Notes: generated by a model from the sequence alone, not told the origin. A DNA stretch of 64,000 nucleotides from Bacteroidia bacterium (GCA_009930305.1 RZYM01000004.1:95503-159502), one strand, 5' to 3'; shown: positions 25,185-35,010, counted from the first letter of the stretch. Translations and numbers: made by a program.

Positions 25185-27005
25185 TTATTCTTCAGGATAC
25201 ATAGATGCAATTTCTTTTGCAAATAGCTCATTGATTACCTTACGTTTAAGTTTTAATGTATTGGTAAGGTGTCCTTGCTCCATTGTAAAAGGTTTAAAAA
25301 GTAGAGTAAATTTCTTGATCTGTTCGTATTTTGCCAATTCTTTGGTTCGATTATTAATAACATTTTCGTATAAAGCAACAATCTCAGGCTTCTGTATTAG
25401 CTCTGCGCGTGATTCATATTTAATACCTTTTTCTTTTGCATATGTCTCAAGAGCATCGAATGCCGGTACGATAAGCATTGTAACATATTTACGTTCATTC
25501 CCTATTGCAGCTGCTTGCTCTACATATTTATCATCACAAATAATACCTTCTAACAATTGTGGTGCAATGTATTTTCCTCCGGCAGTTTTAAATAAATCTT
25601 TGATACGGTCTGTAATGTATAAATTATTGTCCATATCAATATATCCTGAATCCCCGGTTTTAAACCAACCGTCACTTGTAAATGCTTCTTTGTTTGCATC
25701 CGGGCGTTTGTAATATCCGGATGTAATAGTCTTGCCTTTTAGTAAGATTTCGCCTTCTTCCGATATTTTTACTTGTAAATTTGGCATAATACGACCAATT
25801 GAACCAATTACGTAATCGCGATTCTCAGGGAAGAAACATGATACAGTAGCTGTTGATTCAGTTAAGCCGTATCCGTAGCAAACATTTATGCCGATAGCAT
25901 GCATAAATTCGTTTATTTCATCAGACAAGCGTGCGCCGGCGCATGGAAAATATTTACAATTTTCCAAACCGGCAGCCTTATGTACCATATTAAATAAAGG
26001 CTTAGCAAAAAGTTTGTATCTTGTTTCTAAATCGGGAGGGGTATGTTTGCCATAGCGTTTATAATTCAGATTTCTTTTACGACCAATAGAAATAGCCCAT
26101 TTAAAGAATGTTTGCATTATTTTAGGCGTAGATTCTATTTTTGCATTTACAGCAGCATAAACTTTTTCCCAATACCTTGGTACAGCACACATTAGAGTAG
26201 GGCGTACCTCTAAAATGGTTGACTGAATCTCTGCAGGTGAGTGGTTAATGTATACCTTCACGCCATGGTCTAAACAAAAATAATCCCATGTACGTTCAAA
26301 TACGTGTGTTAATGGCAAGAATGCCATAGATGTATCATTTTCGGTAGTAATAGCAAGTCTTTCTTCGTGTATGCGTATTGCCTCAGTGAAATTAAATTGA
26401 TGTAACATTACTCCTTTGGGAGTACCTGTAGTTCCTGATGTGTATAAAATGTTCATCAAGTCGTCTTCTGAAGTTTTTGCTAAACGTCTATCTATTTCTA
26501 CATCATTGTTAGCTTTTTCGCCGACAAGGAGTAAATCGCTATATCTTATGGCGTTTTTATTACCTTTTAAATCCACTTTAGGATCTATAACAATCAACTT
26601 CTTTATGAATTTTGAAGTTTTTTGAACCTCAATTGCAACATCATATTGATATTGTTCTCCAATGAACAGATACTCAATTTCTGCATCATTTACTATGTAT
26701 TCGATTTGAGGAGCAGTTGATGTTGCATATAATGGAACAGATGCTGCTTTTGCAGCAAAATTGGCAAAGTCGGCAACAATAACTTCATACATATTTTGTG
26801 AGAATATACCGATGCGGTCACCTTCTTTTACATCCATTGAAATTAATGCTTTACCAATTAGACGAACTTGGCGTGCAAATTCATTCCATGTTATAGGTAA
26901 CCATATTTTAGTATCGTCATCGCGAAAATACATCGCAGGACGATCTCCATATTTCTTAGCTTGAGTAAATACTAAATGTGACAGATGAACATTGTTCTTT
27001 TCCAT
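25185..27005 (-). CDS. fadD: Long-chain fatty acid-CoA ligase (AMP-binding)
   Basis: Activates fatty acids to acyl-CoA or acyl-AMP. 606 residues of the ANL superfamily. The phosphate-binding P-loop ILYTSGTTGTPKGVML lies near residue 190, the adenine motif YGYGLTEST near 385, the hinge region DGWFKTGDSGYIDMDNNLYITDR near 455 and the C-terminal catalytic Lys segment in KKFTLLFKPFTMEQGHLTNTLKLKRK near 570. It is the last gene of acpP-fabF-rnc-fadD. The exact acyl specificity cannot be read; the domain layout is that of bacterial long-chain ligases. Confidence 0.9.
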   Translation of the reverse strand: MEKNNVHLSHLVFTQAKKYGDRPAMYFRDDDTKIWLPITWNEFARQVRLIGKALISMDVKEGDRIGIFSQNMYEVIVADFANFAAKAASVPLYATSTAPQIEYIVNDAEIEYLFIGEQYQYDVAIEVQKTSKFIKKLIVIDPKVDLKGNKNAIRYSDLLLVGEKANNDVEIDRRLAKTSEDDLMNILYTSGTTGTPKGVMLHQFNFTEAIRIHEERLAITTENDTSMAFLPLTHVFERTWDYFCLDHGVKVYINHSPAEIQSTILEVRPTLMCAVPRYWEKVYAAVNAKIESTPKIMQTFFKWAISIGRKRNLNYKRYGKHTPPDLETRYKLFAKPLFNMVHKAAGLENCKYFPCAGARLSDEINEFMHAIGINVCYGYGLTESTATVSCFFPENRDYVIGSIGRIMPNLQVKISEEGEILLKGKTITSGYYKRPDANKEAFTSDGWFKTGDSGYIDMDNNLYITDRIKDLFKTAGGKYIAPQLLEGIICDDKYVEQAAAIGNERKYVTMLIVPAFDALETYAKEKGIKYESRAELIQKPEIVALYENVINNRTKELAKYEQIKKFTLLFKPFTMEQGHLTNTLKLKRKVINELFAKEIASMYPEE

Positions 27006-27015
27006 TTTGTGTAAA

Positions 27016-27855
27016 TTAGTCGGTTATTGTTTTTTTTAGTGTTTTCTTTTTAGTGTCAGTTTTCGGTTCTGTAACTTCTTGCTCTTCTTTCCGTTTTTTT
27101 AATTGGGCTTTAAAAGATTTTGTTTTAATAGTTTGTATAGCTTTTTCTGCAGCTTCTTGTTGTGACTCCTTCTTGCTTAAACCATGTCCTGAGCCAACTA
27201 TTATTCCTTCTACTTCAATTTTTGAATGAAAAATTGAAACATTGTGTGCTTTATCATAGTTAACGTCAGCAACAATAAAATTATATTGATACTTGTAACG
27301 TTGTGCCCATTCAATAAAACGCGATTTGAAATTAACTTCATTTTCTACTGTTTGGTATAAATCAATATATTTTTCAAGTACAATTTTATTGATAAAGAAT
27401 TTGCATTTAGCAAATCCTCTGTCAAGATAAATGGCTCCCATCAACGCTTCGAAAGCATTTCCGTTGATATGTACCTTTTGAAAGTTCTGTGTACTTCTTT
27501 TGTCGGATATAACCATAAGATCTAATCCCAATTTAACTGCAAGATCATCTAATGTTGCGCGTTGAACCAAACGAGAGCGTATACAAGTTAATTCTCCCTC
27601 TTTTTTATTTGGAAATTCTTCGTATAAAATATCAGATACCGCAGCACTTAAAATAGCATCTCCTAAGTATTCCAAACGTTCATTATTTAACGTATCGCCT
27701 GTTGCTGTCTTTATATATGTTGAGCGATGCAGTAGAGCTAAGTTGTAGTACTCCATATTAATTGGAGTAAAACCAAGCATTTTTTTTAAATGGAAATAAG
27801 GTTCTTCCTTTTTTGAAAAAAAGAACCTTATTCTCGATTTTATTTCTTTTATCAA
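27016..27855 (-). CDS. rnc: Ribonuclease III
   Basis: Cleaves double-stranded RNA in rRNA and mRNA maturation. The catalytic domain carries NNERLEYLGDAILSAAVSDILYEE with its acidic residues, a second acidic site sits at NAFEALMGAIYLD, and the C-terminal double-stranded-RNA-binding domain ends in SKKESQQEAAEKAIQTIK. A basic tail (about 30 residues of Lys/Glu/Thr) follows. There is no ATG at the family's usual start. I chose a TTG at 27853-27855 (IKEIKSRIRFFF follows), 22 bases after the fabF stop; upstream in-frame codons lie inside fabF and make no family-like sequence. The true start is uncertain by a few codons. Confidence 0.88.
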   Translation of the reverse strand: MIKEIKSRIRFFFSKKEEPYFHLKKMLGFTPINMEYYNLALLHRSTYIKTATGDTLNNERLEYLGDAILSAAVSDILYEEFPNKKEGELTCIRSRLVQRATLDDLAVKLGLDLMVISDKRSTQNFQKVHINGNAFEALMGAIYLDRGFAKCKFFINKIVLEKYIDLYQTVENEVNFKSRFIEWAQRYKYQYNFIVADVNYDKAHNVSIFHSKIEVEGIIVGSGHGLSKKESQQEAAEKAIQTIKTKSFKAQLKKRKEEQEVTEPKTDTKKKTLKKTITD

Positions 27856-27877
27856 GATGATAAATTGTTTAACCGGA

Positions 27878-29134
27878 TTATTTGACAAATTTCTTAACAA
27901 TGATGCTCGCGTTGTGTCCCCCAAATCCAAAAGTATTGGATAGTGCGGCGCGAACAGTGCGTTTTTGTGCTTTGCCAAAGGTAAAGTTAAGGCGATAATC
28001 TATTTCTTCATCTTCCTCACCTGTAAAATTAATTGTAGGTGGTACGATGTCGTTTTGTACAGACAAAACGCAAGCTATGGTCTCAACTGCACCCGTTGCA
28101 CCCAATAAGTGTCCGGTCATTGATTTTGTCGAACTGATATTGAGTTTATAAGCATGTTCGCCAAAAACTTGTTTAATGGCTTTTACTTCAGATACATCTC
28201 CCACAGGTGTTGAGGTTCCGTGAACATTTATGTAATCGATATCCTCTACACCCATATTAGCATCATTCAAGGCATTCTTCATTACTAAAATGGCTCCTAC
28301 TCCATCCGGATGTGATGCTGTTAAATGGTATGCATCAGCAGATTCTCCTTCTCCAGCTACCTCTGCGTAAATTTTTGCACCTCGTTTAATGGCGTGCTCC
28401 ATTTCTTCTAAAATAAGGCATCCTGCACCTTCACCCATTACAAAGCCATCGCGGCTTTTACTGAAAGGACGTGATGCCGTTTGAGGGCTATCGTTGCGTG
28501 TAGAAATTGCGTGCATAGAGTTGAATCCGCCAACTCCACCTTGCGTAATAGGAGCTTCTGCACCACCTGCTACTATAATATCAGCTTTTCCTAAACGAAT
28601 ATGATTAAAAGCATTTGTTAAAGCATTAGTTCCTGATGCACAAGCTGATACACATGCAAAATTTGGACCTCTAAATCCATATTCCATTGAAATGTGTCCA
28701 CATGCAATATCTGCAATCATTTTGGGAATGAAAAACGGACTGAAACGTGGTGTACCGTCGCTTTTTGCGAATTCGCAAAATTCTTGTTCGAAGGTTGATA
28801 AACCTCCAATACCAACTCCAAAAATTACACCGATACGATCTAAGTCTTCTTTTTCTTTATCGATGTTTGAATCTGAGATGGCTTGCCTTGCCGCTACAAT
28901 GGCATATTGACTATATAAATCGTGTTTTTTAAGTTCTTTTCTATCGAAGTGTTGGTCTGCGTCAAAACCTTTCACTTCGCAAGCAAATTGCGTTTTGAAT
29001 TTTGAAGTATCAAAACGAGTAATAGGCCCGGCTCCACTCACACCAATTAGCAGAGCATTCCAGAAATCCGGAACATTATTGCCTATTGGTGTCAGTGCAC
29101 CCAAACCTGTTACTACTACTCTTTTTAATTCCAT
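27878..29134 (-). CDS. fabF: 3-oxoacyl-ACP synthase II
   Basis: Condenses malonyl-ACP with acyl-ACP in fatty acid elongation. 418 residues with the Cys-His-His triad: SACASGTNALTNAF (Cys near 163), VHGTSTPVGD (His near 303) and SMTGHLLGATGAVE (His near 340). The start is MELKRVVVTGLG at 29132-29134, 17 bases after acpP. The usual fatty-acid-synthesis pair acpP-fabF is kept and followed by rnc, a common bacterial order. Confidence 0.95.
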   Translation of the reverse strand: MELKRVVVTGLGALTPIGNNVPDFWNALLIGVSGAGPITRFDTSKFKTQFACEVKGFDADQHFDRKELKKHDLYSQYAIVAARQAISDSNIDKEKEDLDRIGVIFGVGIGGLSTFEQEFCEFAKSDGTPRFSPFFIPKMIADIACGHISMEYGFRGPNFACVSACASGTNALTNAFNHIRLGKADIIVAGGAEAPITQGGVGGFNSMHAISTRNDSPQTASRPFSKSRDGFVMGEGAGCLILEEMEHAIKRGAKIYAEVAGEGESADAYHLTASHPDGVGAILVMKNALNDANMGVEDIDYINVHGTSTPVGDVSEVKAIKQVFGEHAYKLNISSTKSMTGHLLGATGAVETIACVLSVQNDIVPPTINFTGEEDEEIDYRLNFTFGKAQKRTVRAALSNTFGFGGHNASIIVKKFVK

Positions 29135-29151
29135 AAGGTGCAAAGAGCTGT

Positions 29152-29388
29152 TTATTTTCCGTTAGCTTCAATGTAGTTGATAGCGTCTTGTACAGTTGCA
29201 ATCTTTTCTGCTTGGTCATCAGGAATTTGAATACCGAATTCTTTCTCGAATTCCATAATCATTTCTACTGTGTCCAATGAATCAGCTCCTAAATCAGCTG
29301 TGAAACTTGCTTCAGGAACAACTTCTGACTCTTCAACGCCTAACTTTTCTACAATAATAGCTTTTACTCTAGATGCTACTTCTGACAT
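29152..29388 (-). CDS. acpP: Acyl carrier protein of fatty acid synthesis
   Basis: 78 acidic residues. The phosphopantetheine serine is in the signature [15 protein letters not shown] (near residue 36). The carrier is charged by a phosphopantetheinyl transferase such as the one at 39.8 kb and feeds FabF, encoded next. It begins an operon from its own TATCTTTG promoter. Confidence 0.97.
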   Translation of the reverse strand: MSEVASRVKAIIVEKLGVEESEVVPEASFTADLGADSLDTVEMIMEFEKEFGIQIPDDQAEKIATVQDAINYIEANGK

Positions 29389-29432
29389 AACATTAAATTT
29401 TAGTTAGTAAATATTTTAATTTTTTTGTGCTG

Positions 29433-29440
29433 CAAAGATA
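29433..29440 (-). promoter_or_regulatory. acpP operon promoter -7 element
   Basis: Minus strand TATCTTTG, about 45 bases before the acpP ATG, in the divergent acpP/purN gap. Confidence 0.7.
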
Positions 29441-29559
29441 AGTCATTTTATGTAAACTGCGCTATTTTGATAATAAAATATGCACAAAACAACTAAAAAT
29501 GTGCAATCATTAATATGCGATATGTAAAAAATAAGTACTTAATTATTTGATTTTTAATT

Positions 29560-29586
29560 TGTTGATAAAATGTTAAATGTTGATAA
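29560..29586 (+). promoter_or_regulatory. Paired TGTTGATAA boxes before purN-dnaE
   Basis: Two direct copies of TGTTGATAA (29560-29568 and 29578-29586), 18 bases apart, end 25 bases before the purN -7 element. The complement TTATCAACA is one base from a DnaA box. The same 9-mer forms the palindrome upstream of recA. Confidence 0.35.
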
Positions 29587-29610
29587 CTTTTTTCTTTGAA
29601 TTCTTTGCTG

Positions 29611-29618
29611 TACTTTTG
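29611..29618 (+). promoter_or_regulatory. purN promoter -7 element
   Basis: TACTTTTG, matching TAnnTTTG, 16 bases before the purN ATG. It rules out the longer in-frame start at 29577. Confidence 0.65.
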
Positions 29619-29633
29619 TGCAAAATTATAATC

Positions 29634-30203
29634 ATGAAAAAAGTTGCGATTTTTGCATCCGGTTCAGGAAGTAATGCTGAGAACATAATAAACTACTATA
29701 AAGGTAATAAAGAAGTATCTTTTCCTCTTATTCTAACTAATAAGTGTGATGCATATATACGCGAGCGTGCAAAAAAGTTAGATGTACCATGTATTGTTTT
29801 TCAAAAACAAGATATGAGTAATGGTATCTTGCTTAAAATATTGAAAGATGCAGGTATAGATTTTATAGTTTTAGCCGGTTTCTTGTTAAAAGTATCAGAT
29901 GAAATTATAGCAGCATATCCTAAAAAAATAATAAATATACATCCGGCACTTTTACCTAAATTCGGTGGTAAGGGCATGTATGGAGATAGAGTTCACGAAG
30001 CGGTTGTTGAGGCTGGCGAAACAGAAAGTGGCATTACCATACATTATATAGACGATCATTATGATGCCGGAACTATTATTTTTCAGACAAAATGTAAAGT
30101 CCTTCCATCTGATAAGCCTTCTGATGTTGCCACTAAGGTTCATGCTCTGGAATATGCTAATTTTCCGAGAGTTATAGGCGAATGTATACTTAGAGACGCC
30201 TAG
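29634..30203 (+). CDS. purN: Phosphoribosylglycinamide formyltransferase (folate-dependent)
   Basis: Third step of purine synthesis: formyl transfer from 10-formyl-tetrahydrofolate to GAR. 189 residues. The phosphate loop FASGSGSNAENI (6-17), the catalytic Asn/His region INIHPALLPKFGGKGMYGDRVHEAV (near 99-123) and the catalytic Asp segment GITIHYIDDHYDAGTI are all intact. The start is the ATG at 29634 (MKKVAIFASGSG), downstream of the -7 element. dnaE follows from its own promoter. Confidence 0.94.
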   Translation: MKKVAIFASGSGSNAENIINYYKGNKEVSFPLILTNKCDAYIRERAKKLDVPCIVFQKQDMSNGILLKILKDAGIDFIVLAGFLLKVSDEIIAAYPKKIINIHPALLPKFGGKGMYGDRVHEAVVEAGETESGITIHYIDDHYDAGTIIFQTKCKVLPSDKPSDVATKVHALEYANFPRVIGECILRDA

Positions 30204-30258
30204 ATTGCTTGTTCATAACTTTTAGTTAAAAGTATTTTTTTATAGCTTGCATTCTCTG

Positions 30259-30266
30259 TATCTTTG
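30259..30266 (+). promoter_or_regulatory. dnaE promoter -7 element
   Basis: TATCTTTG, a perfect TAnnTTTG match, 45 bases before the dnaE ATG at 30311. Confidence 0.65.
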
Positions 30267-30310
30267 AAATTCTGACATACAAAAAAACAGTCAGAATTAA
30301 AGATTTGATT

Positions 30311-33300
30311 ATGAGTTTTGTACACCTACACGTCCACTCCCACTATTCTGTTTTAGATGGAATGTCTAAAGTTCCTGATTTAATTAATAAAGCAGTTGCT
30401 TGCGGCATGCCGGCGATTGCTCTTACCGACCATGGAAACATGTTCGGTATAAAGGAATTTACGGATGAGGTTAATAAATTAAATGCTAAGCCTAAAAAAG
30501 CATTAGATGAATGTCGTGAAGAACTTGAAAAAGCTTCAAACGAAAAAGAAAAGGCTAAGTTGGAAATTAAATGTGCCGAGTTGAAGGCAAGAAATGATTC
30601 ATATGTACCATTCAAAGCAATAGTTGGAGTTGAAGCATATTGCGCCCGTCGTACTTTGTTTGATAAAGATAAGAATGTAAAGACGGTGAATCCTGAATCA
30701 AAAAAAGAATATATTGTTGATTCTAGCGGTTACCACCTTATATTGTTAGCAAAAAATAAAAAAGGATACCAAAATTTGTGTAAACTTGTTTCTCAGTCGT
30801 GGATTGATGGGTATTATAGTAGGCCTCGTATAGATAAGAATATATTAGAAAAATATAAAGAAGGTTTGATTGTATGTTCTGCTTGCTTAGGTGGTGAATT
30901 GCCGCAACTTATAATGCAAAAGAAAGTAGATGAGGCTGAAAAATCCGTTCGTTGGTTTAAAAGTGTATTTGGCGATGATTACTATATTGAAATGCAACGC
31001 CATAAAACAAATAAACCGAATGGAGACCAAAAGGTTTATGAAAAGCAACAGGAGGTTAATCCTGTTTTGCTTGAATTGGCGCGGAAAACAAATACAAAAA
31101 TAATTGCTTCTAATGACGTGCATTTTGTGGAAGAGTCGCACTCAGAGGCACATGACCGTTTAATCTGTTTAAATACAGGTAAATATGTAGATGATACCGA
31201 CAGAATGCATTATACCAAACAAGAGTGGTTAAAAACACCGGACGAAATGTCTGCTATTTTTTCAGATTTGCCGGAAGCTATCTCAAACACTCTCGAAATT
31301 GCTGATAAAATTGAGCCGTATTCAATCGAATCGGGTCCGATTATGCCTAAATTTGATATTCCTAAGGAATTTGGTACCGAAGAAGATTATCACAAAAAAT
31401 TTACCGATCAAGATTTATTCAACGAATTTACTCGTAACGAAAAGGGTGAAGTTATATTGTCGAAAGAAGAGGCTGATAAAAAAATCAAGAAACTTGGAGG
31501 TTATGAGAAGTTGTATCGTATAAAGTTGGAAGCTGATTATTTGGCTGATTTAGCATGGAAAGGTGCTGAAATACGTTATGGAAAAAATTTGACAGAGGAG
31601 CAGCGAGAACGAATCATATTTGAATTGCATATAATGAAAACCATGGGTTTCCCTGGCTATTTTCTTATTGTATGTGATTACATTCGTGCCGCACGCGAAG
31701 AACTTGGCGTAAGCGTTGGCCCAGGACGTGGATCTGCAGCGGGTTCAGTAGTTGCTTATTGCTTAAAAATTACAGATATAGATCCTTTAAAATACGATTT
31801 ACTATTTGAACGTTTCTTAAACCCGGATCGTATTTCATTGCCTGATATAGATGTTGACTTTGATGATGAAGGACGAGGAGCGGTGCTAGATTGGGTTACA
31901 AGTAAATATGGTAAAGAAAAAGTTGCTCATATCATTACTTATGGAACTATGGCTGCAAAGTCTAGTATAAAAGATGTAGGACGAGTTCAAAGAATACCAT
32001 TGTCAACAGTGAACGAAGTTGTGAAACTTATTCCTGATAAGTTTGGGGATAATTTAGCTGATCCAAAAACGAAAAAGACTCCAGAGGTAAACGTCAAAAA
32101 TTGCTTGAAATATGTGCCTGAATTGCAACAAATGCGAAGTGGCTCTGACGAAGAAATCTCATCAATGCTTGAGTATGCCGAAGAACTTGAGGGAACTATC
32201 AGACAAATAGGTATACATGCTTGTGGTGTGATTATTGGTGCCGATGATTTGATAAATTTTACTCCTCTAAGTACGGTAAAAGATAAAGAAACCGATCAAG
32301 ATGTATTGGTTACCGAGTACGATGGCCACGTAATAGAATCGGTTGGTTTAATTAAAATGGATTTTTTAGGATTGAGTACACTATCAATAATAAAGGAGGC
32401 TTTGTCAAACATAAAAAAATCAAAAGGAATTGATTTAGACATAGATACCATACAAATAGATGATCCCGAAACGTATAAATTGTATAGTGAAGGCAAAACT
32501 ATAGGAACATTCCAATTTGAGTCTGCAGGTATGCAAAAGTATCTGAGGGAGTTACAGCCTAGTACTTTCGAAGATTTGATAGCCATGAATGCTTTGTATC
32601 GTCCTGGTCCAATGGATTATATTCCTCAATTTATTGCAAGAAAACATGGTAGGGAACCTATTATTTACGATATTCCTATAATGGAGCGTTATTTAAAAGA
32701 TACATATGGTGTTACTGTATATCAAGAGCAAGTCATGCTTCTAAGTAGATTGTTAGCAGGTTTTACCAGAGGAGAGTCTGATTTATTACGTAAGGCTATG
32801 GGTAAAAAGCTAATAGCCGTTTTGAATAATTTAAAGCCAAAATTTATAGAGGGTGGTCAGAGAAATGGTTATGATCCGAAGGTATTGGAAAAAATATGGG
32901 CAGATTGGGAAAAATTCGCATCGTATGCATTTAATAAATCTCATGCAACATGCTATTCTTGGATTGCATATCAAACAGCATATTTAAAAGCTCATTATCC
33001 GGCCGAATTTATGGCAGCTAATCTTACACGTAATAAAGATGATATAACTAAGGTTACCAAATTTATGGAAGAGTGTAAGTCTATGGGCATTAGGGTGTTA
33101 AATCCTGATGTAAATGAGAGCATCTTAAACTTTATTTCTAATAAAGACGGCGATATTCGTTTTGGTTTAGGTGGAATTAAGGGAGTTGGTGAAGGTGCAG
33201 TCGAAGCTATTGTAAAGGAAAGAGAAAAAAAAGGACGTTATAAGAGTACTTTCGATTTCTTTGAACGTATTGATTTGTCAGCATGTAACAAGAAAGCAAT

Positions 33301-34243
33301 GGAGAGTTTAACTTTGAGTGGTGCTTTCGATAGTTTTGGAGATGTCAGTAGAGAGCAATTTATGGAGGAAAATTCGAAGGGTGAAACTGTACTCGAACAA
33401 TTAATGCGGTATGCTACTAAGTTTCAAGCAGATAATGTGATGCAAGGATCGCTTTTTGGAACGGAAGAGGTAAAAATACAACGTCCTATTTTACCAAGTG
33501 CTCAGCCTTGGTCTGCCCTCGAACGTTTGTCTAAGGAGAAAGCTTTAATAGGAGTATATTTGTCAGCACATCCATTGGATGACTATTGTGTTGTAATTAA
33601 TTGTATGTGCAATGAAACTATGAATGAACTTGATAATATTGATAATGTTATTAGCAGACATGGGGTTAATTCGCAGATTAATGTTGCAGGTATTGTTACT
33701 AAAGTTGATAGACGTATATCTCGTTCAAACCGACCATATATTTTGATTACAATTGAAGATTATTCGGGATATCATGAATTCTCTTTGTTCGGTAAAAGTG
33801 TAGAACAATTTTCGTCTTTCGCCGAACTTAATCGTTATCTGATCTTAGATTTGATAGTTCAGGAGAAGGGTGCGGATTATAATAAATGGCAAAAAGTACA
33901 GAGTGATTCAAATAAACCGAAAGAGTACGAATATAAAATCAACGCAATTAATAATTTGGCTGATGTAAAAAAATCAGCAATCAAGTCTTTAACTTTGGAG
34001 TTGCAATTAGAAAATATTGATGCCGGTATAATAAACGATTTATCTTCATATTTGGTTTCAAATCCAAATGATGAAGATCCTGATGAATTAATAGCAGACT
34101 TAAAGATAAATGTACGTGATTTGACATCCAATATGGTAATTAATTGTAAATCAAAGCAAAAAATTAAGGTTAATATGAATTTATGGAATTTATTAATAAC
34201 GATGAAAAATAATTCTATTTTATCGTATATTGTTAATAATTAA
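30311..34243 (+). CDS. dnaE: DNA polymerase III alpha subunit
   Basis: Main replicative polymerase. 1310 residues. Domains in order: the PHP domain (1-about 310; HLHVHSHYSVLDGM, TDHGNMFGI), the palm with catalytic aspartates LPDIDVDFDDEGR at about 510-522, the thumb and fingers with FNKSHATCYSWIAYQTAYLK near 875, an HhH segment (FGLGGIKGVGEGAVEAI), and an OB-fold domain near 1120 (INVAGIVTKVDRRIS). A Lys/Glu-rich insertion of about 35 residues (48-92) splits the PHP domain, as in other Bacteroidetes. The start is the ATG at 30311; the earlier TTG is not used. Confidence 0.96.
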   Translation: MSFVHLHVHSHYSVLDGMSKVPDLINKAVACGMPAIALTDHGNMFGIKEFTDEVNKLNAKPKKALDECREELEKASNEKEKAKLEIKCAELKARNDSYVPFKAIVGVEAYCARRTLFDKDKNVKTVNPESKKEYIVDSSGYHLILLAKNKKGYQNLCKLVSQSWIDGYYSRPRIDKNILEKYKEGLIVCSACLGGELPQLIMQKKVDEAEKSVRWFKSVFGDDYYIEMQRHKTNKPNGDQKVYEKQQEVNPVLLELARKTNTKIIASNDVHFVEESHSEAHDRLICLNTGKYVDDTDRMHYTKQEWLKTPDEMSAIFSDLPEAISNTLEIADKIEPYSIESGPIMPKFDIPKEFGTEEDYHKKFTDQDLFNEFTRNEKGEVILSKEEADKKIKKLGGYEKLYRIKLEADYLADLAWKGAEIRYGKNLTEEQRERIIFELHIMKTMGFPGYFLIVCDYIRAAREELGVSVGPGRGSAAGSVVAYCLKITDIDPLKYDLLFERFLNPDRISLPDIDVDFDDEGRGAVLDWVTSKYGKEKVAHIITYGTMAAKSSIKDVGRVQRIPLSTVNEVVKLIPDKFGDNLADPKTKKTPEVNVKNCLKYVPELQQMRSGSDEEISSMLEYAEELEGTIRQIGIHACGVIIGADDLINFTPLSTVKDKETDQDVLVTEYDGHVIESVGLIKMDFLGLSTLSIIKEALSNIKKSKGIDLDIDTIQIDDPETYKLYSEGKTIGTFQFESAGMQKYLRELQPSTFEDLIAMNALYRPGPMDYIPQFIARKHGREPIIYDIPIMERYLKDTYGVTVYQEQVMLLSRLLAGFTRGESDLLRKAMGKKLIAVLNNLKPKFIEGGQRNGYDPKVLEKIWADWEKFASYAFNKSHATCYSWIAYQTAYLKAHYPAEFMAANLTRNKDDITKVTKFMEECKSMGIRVLNPDVNESILNFISNKDGDIRFGLGGIKGVGEGAVEAIVKEREKKGRYKSTFDFFERIDLSACNKKAMESLTLSGAFDSFGDVSREQFMEENSKGETVLEQLMRYATKFQADNVMQGSLFGTEEVKIQRPILPSAQPWSALERLSKEKALIGVYLSAHPLDDYCVVINCMCNETMNELDNIDNVISRHGVNSQINVAGIVTKVDRRISRSNRPYILITIEDYSGYHEFSLFGKSVEQFSSFAELNRYLILDLIVQEKGADYNKWQKVQSDSNKPKEYEYKINAINNLADVKKSAIKSLTLELQLENIDAGIINDLSSYLVSNPNDEDPDELIADLKINVRDLTSNMVINCKSKQKIKVNMNLWNLLITMKNNSILSYIVNN

Positions 34244-34268
34244 AGTTGGAATCATCGTATTTACTGCT

Positions 34269-34276
34269 TATTTTTG
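34269..34276 (+). promoter_or_regulatory. trxA promoter -7 element
   Basis: TATTTTTG, matching TAnnTTTG, 42 bases before the trxA ATG. Confidence 0.5.
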
Positions 34277-34317
34277 TAAAATTATATAGTCGAATTTAAT
34301 TTAATAAATAAAGAGTT

Positions 34318-34632
34318 ATGGCAGAGCAATTTACTGATGCAAATTTTTCAGAGAAGCTGAATAGCTTCCCAGTTGTAGTGGTCGATTTTTGGGCAGAATG
34401 GTGTGGACCATGTAGAATGGTTGGTCCAATTATTGATGAGCTCGCTACACAATATGCAGGCAAGGCTTTAATTGGTAAAGTTGACGTTGATAATAATGAT
34501 GATGTTTCGATGAAGTACGGAATTCGAAATATTCCAACTGTTTTGTTTTTCAAGAATGGCGAGTTGGTTGATAAACAAGTTGGTGCCGCTTCTAAAAGTG
34601 TTTTTGAGCAAAAAATAAATTCTCTACTTTAA
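34318..34632 (+). CDS. trxA: Thioredoxin
   Basis: Cytoplasmic disulfide reductase; 104 residues, the classical single-domain length. The active site is WAEWCGPCRMVGP (about 22-34), the cis-Pro segment IRNIPTVLFFKNGE near 69. There is no signal peptide. It has its own promoter and terminator. Confidence 0.95.
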   Translation: MAEQFTDANFSEKLNSFPVVVVDFWAEWCGPCRMVGPIIDELATQYAGKALIGKVDVDNNDDVSMKYGIRNIPTVLFFKNGELVDKQVGAASKSVFEQKINSLL

Positions 34633-34651
34633 ACATAAAATGATGAAATAA

Positions 34652-34681
34652 AAAAAATCCTCCATTTTTGGAGGATTTTTT
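34652..34681 (+). terminator. Terminator after trxA
   Basis: AAAAAATCCTCC pairs with GGAGGATTTTTT around a 6-base loop. The A- and T-runs allow use in both directions, so it may also end rpmE2 on the other strand. Confidence 0.85.
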
Positions 34682-34720
34682 TATGCGTTAAATTTACGAC
34701 ACAATATAGGTGAAGTGAAT

Positions 34721-34969
34721 TTATTTAGTTTTTTTATAACGAGAGTTGAATTTGTCTACGCGACCTGCTGTGTCAACTAATGTCGATTTGCCTGTGTAGA
34801 ATGGGTGTGAACTACTCGAGATATCCAATTTAACTACAGGATAAGTTTCGCCTTCAAACTCAATGGTTTCTTTGCTTGCCGCTGTAGAGCGGGATAAAAA
34901 CATATCGCCGTTAGACATGTCCTTAAACACGACGGGACGATAACTTTCAGGATGAATTCCTTGTTTCAT
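34721..34969 (-). CDS. rpmE2: 50S ribosomal protein L31 type B
   Basis: 82 residues beginning [21 protein letters not shown]. It lacks the CxxC zinc motif of type A L31, so it is the zinc-independent form (YkgM/RpmE2 type) that in many bacteria replaces the zinc form when zinc is short. The segment [23 protein letters not shown] is the family signature. In Bacteroidetes type B is often the only L31, so zinc regulation is not implied. Transcribed from a TATCTTTG promoter at 35011-35018. Confidence 0.94.
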   Translation of the reverse strand: MKQGIHPESYRPVVFKDMSNGDMFLSRSTAASKETIEFEGETYPVVKLDISSSSHPFYTGKSTLVDTAGRVDKFNSRYKKTK

Positions 34970-35010
34970 ATTTGTGATAATAATTAATTAATTTCCGTAC
35001 AAATCAGGGT

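Noticed and set aside
25185..27005. The AMP-ligase as an aromatic-acid starter ligase for the polyene cluster
   Set aside because: It lies about 26 kb away in the acpP-fabF-rnc operon and has the layout of long-chain acyl-CoA ligases.
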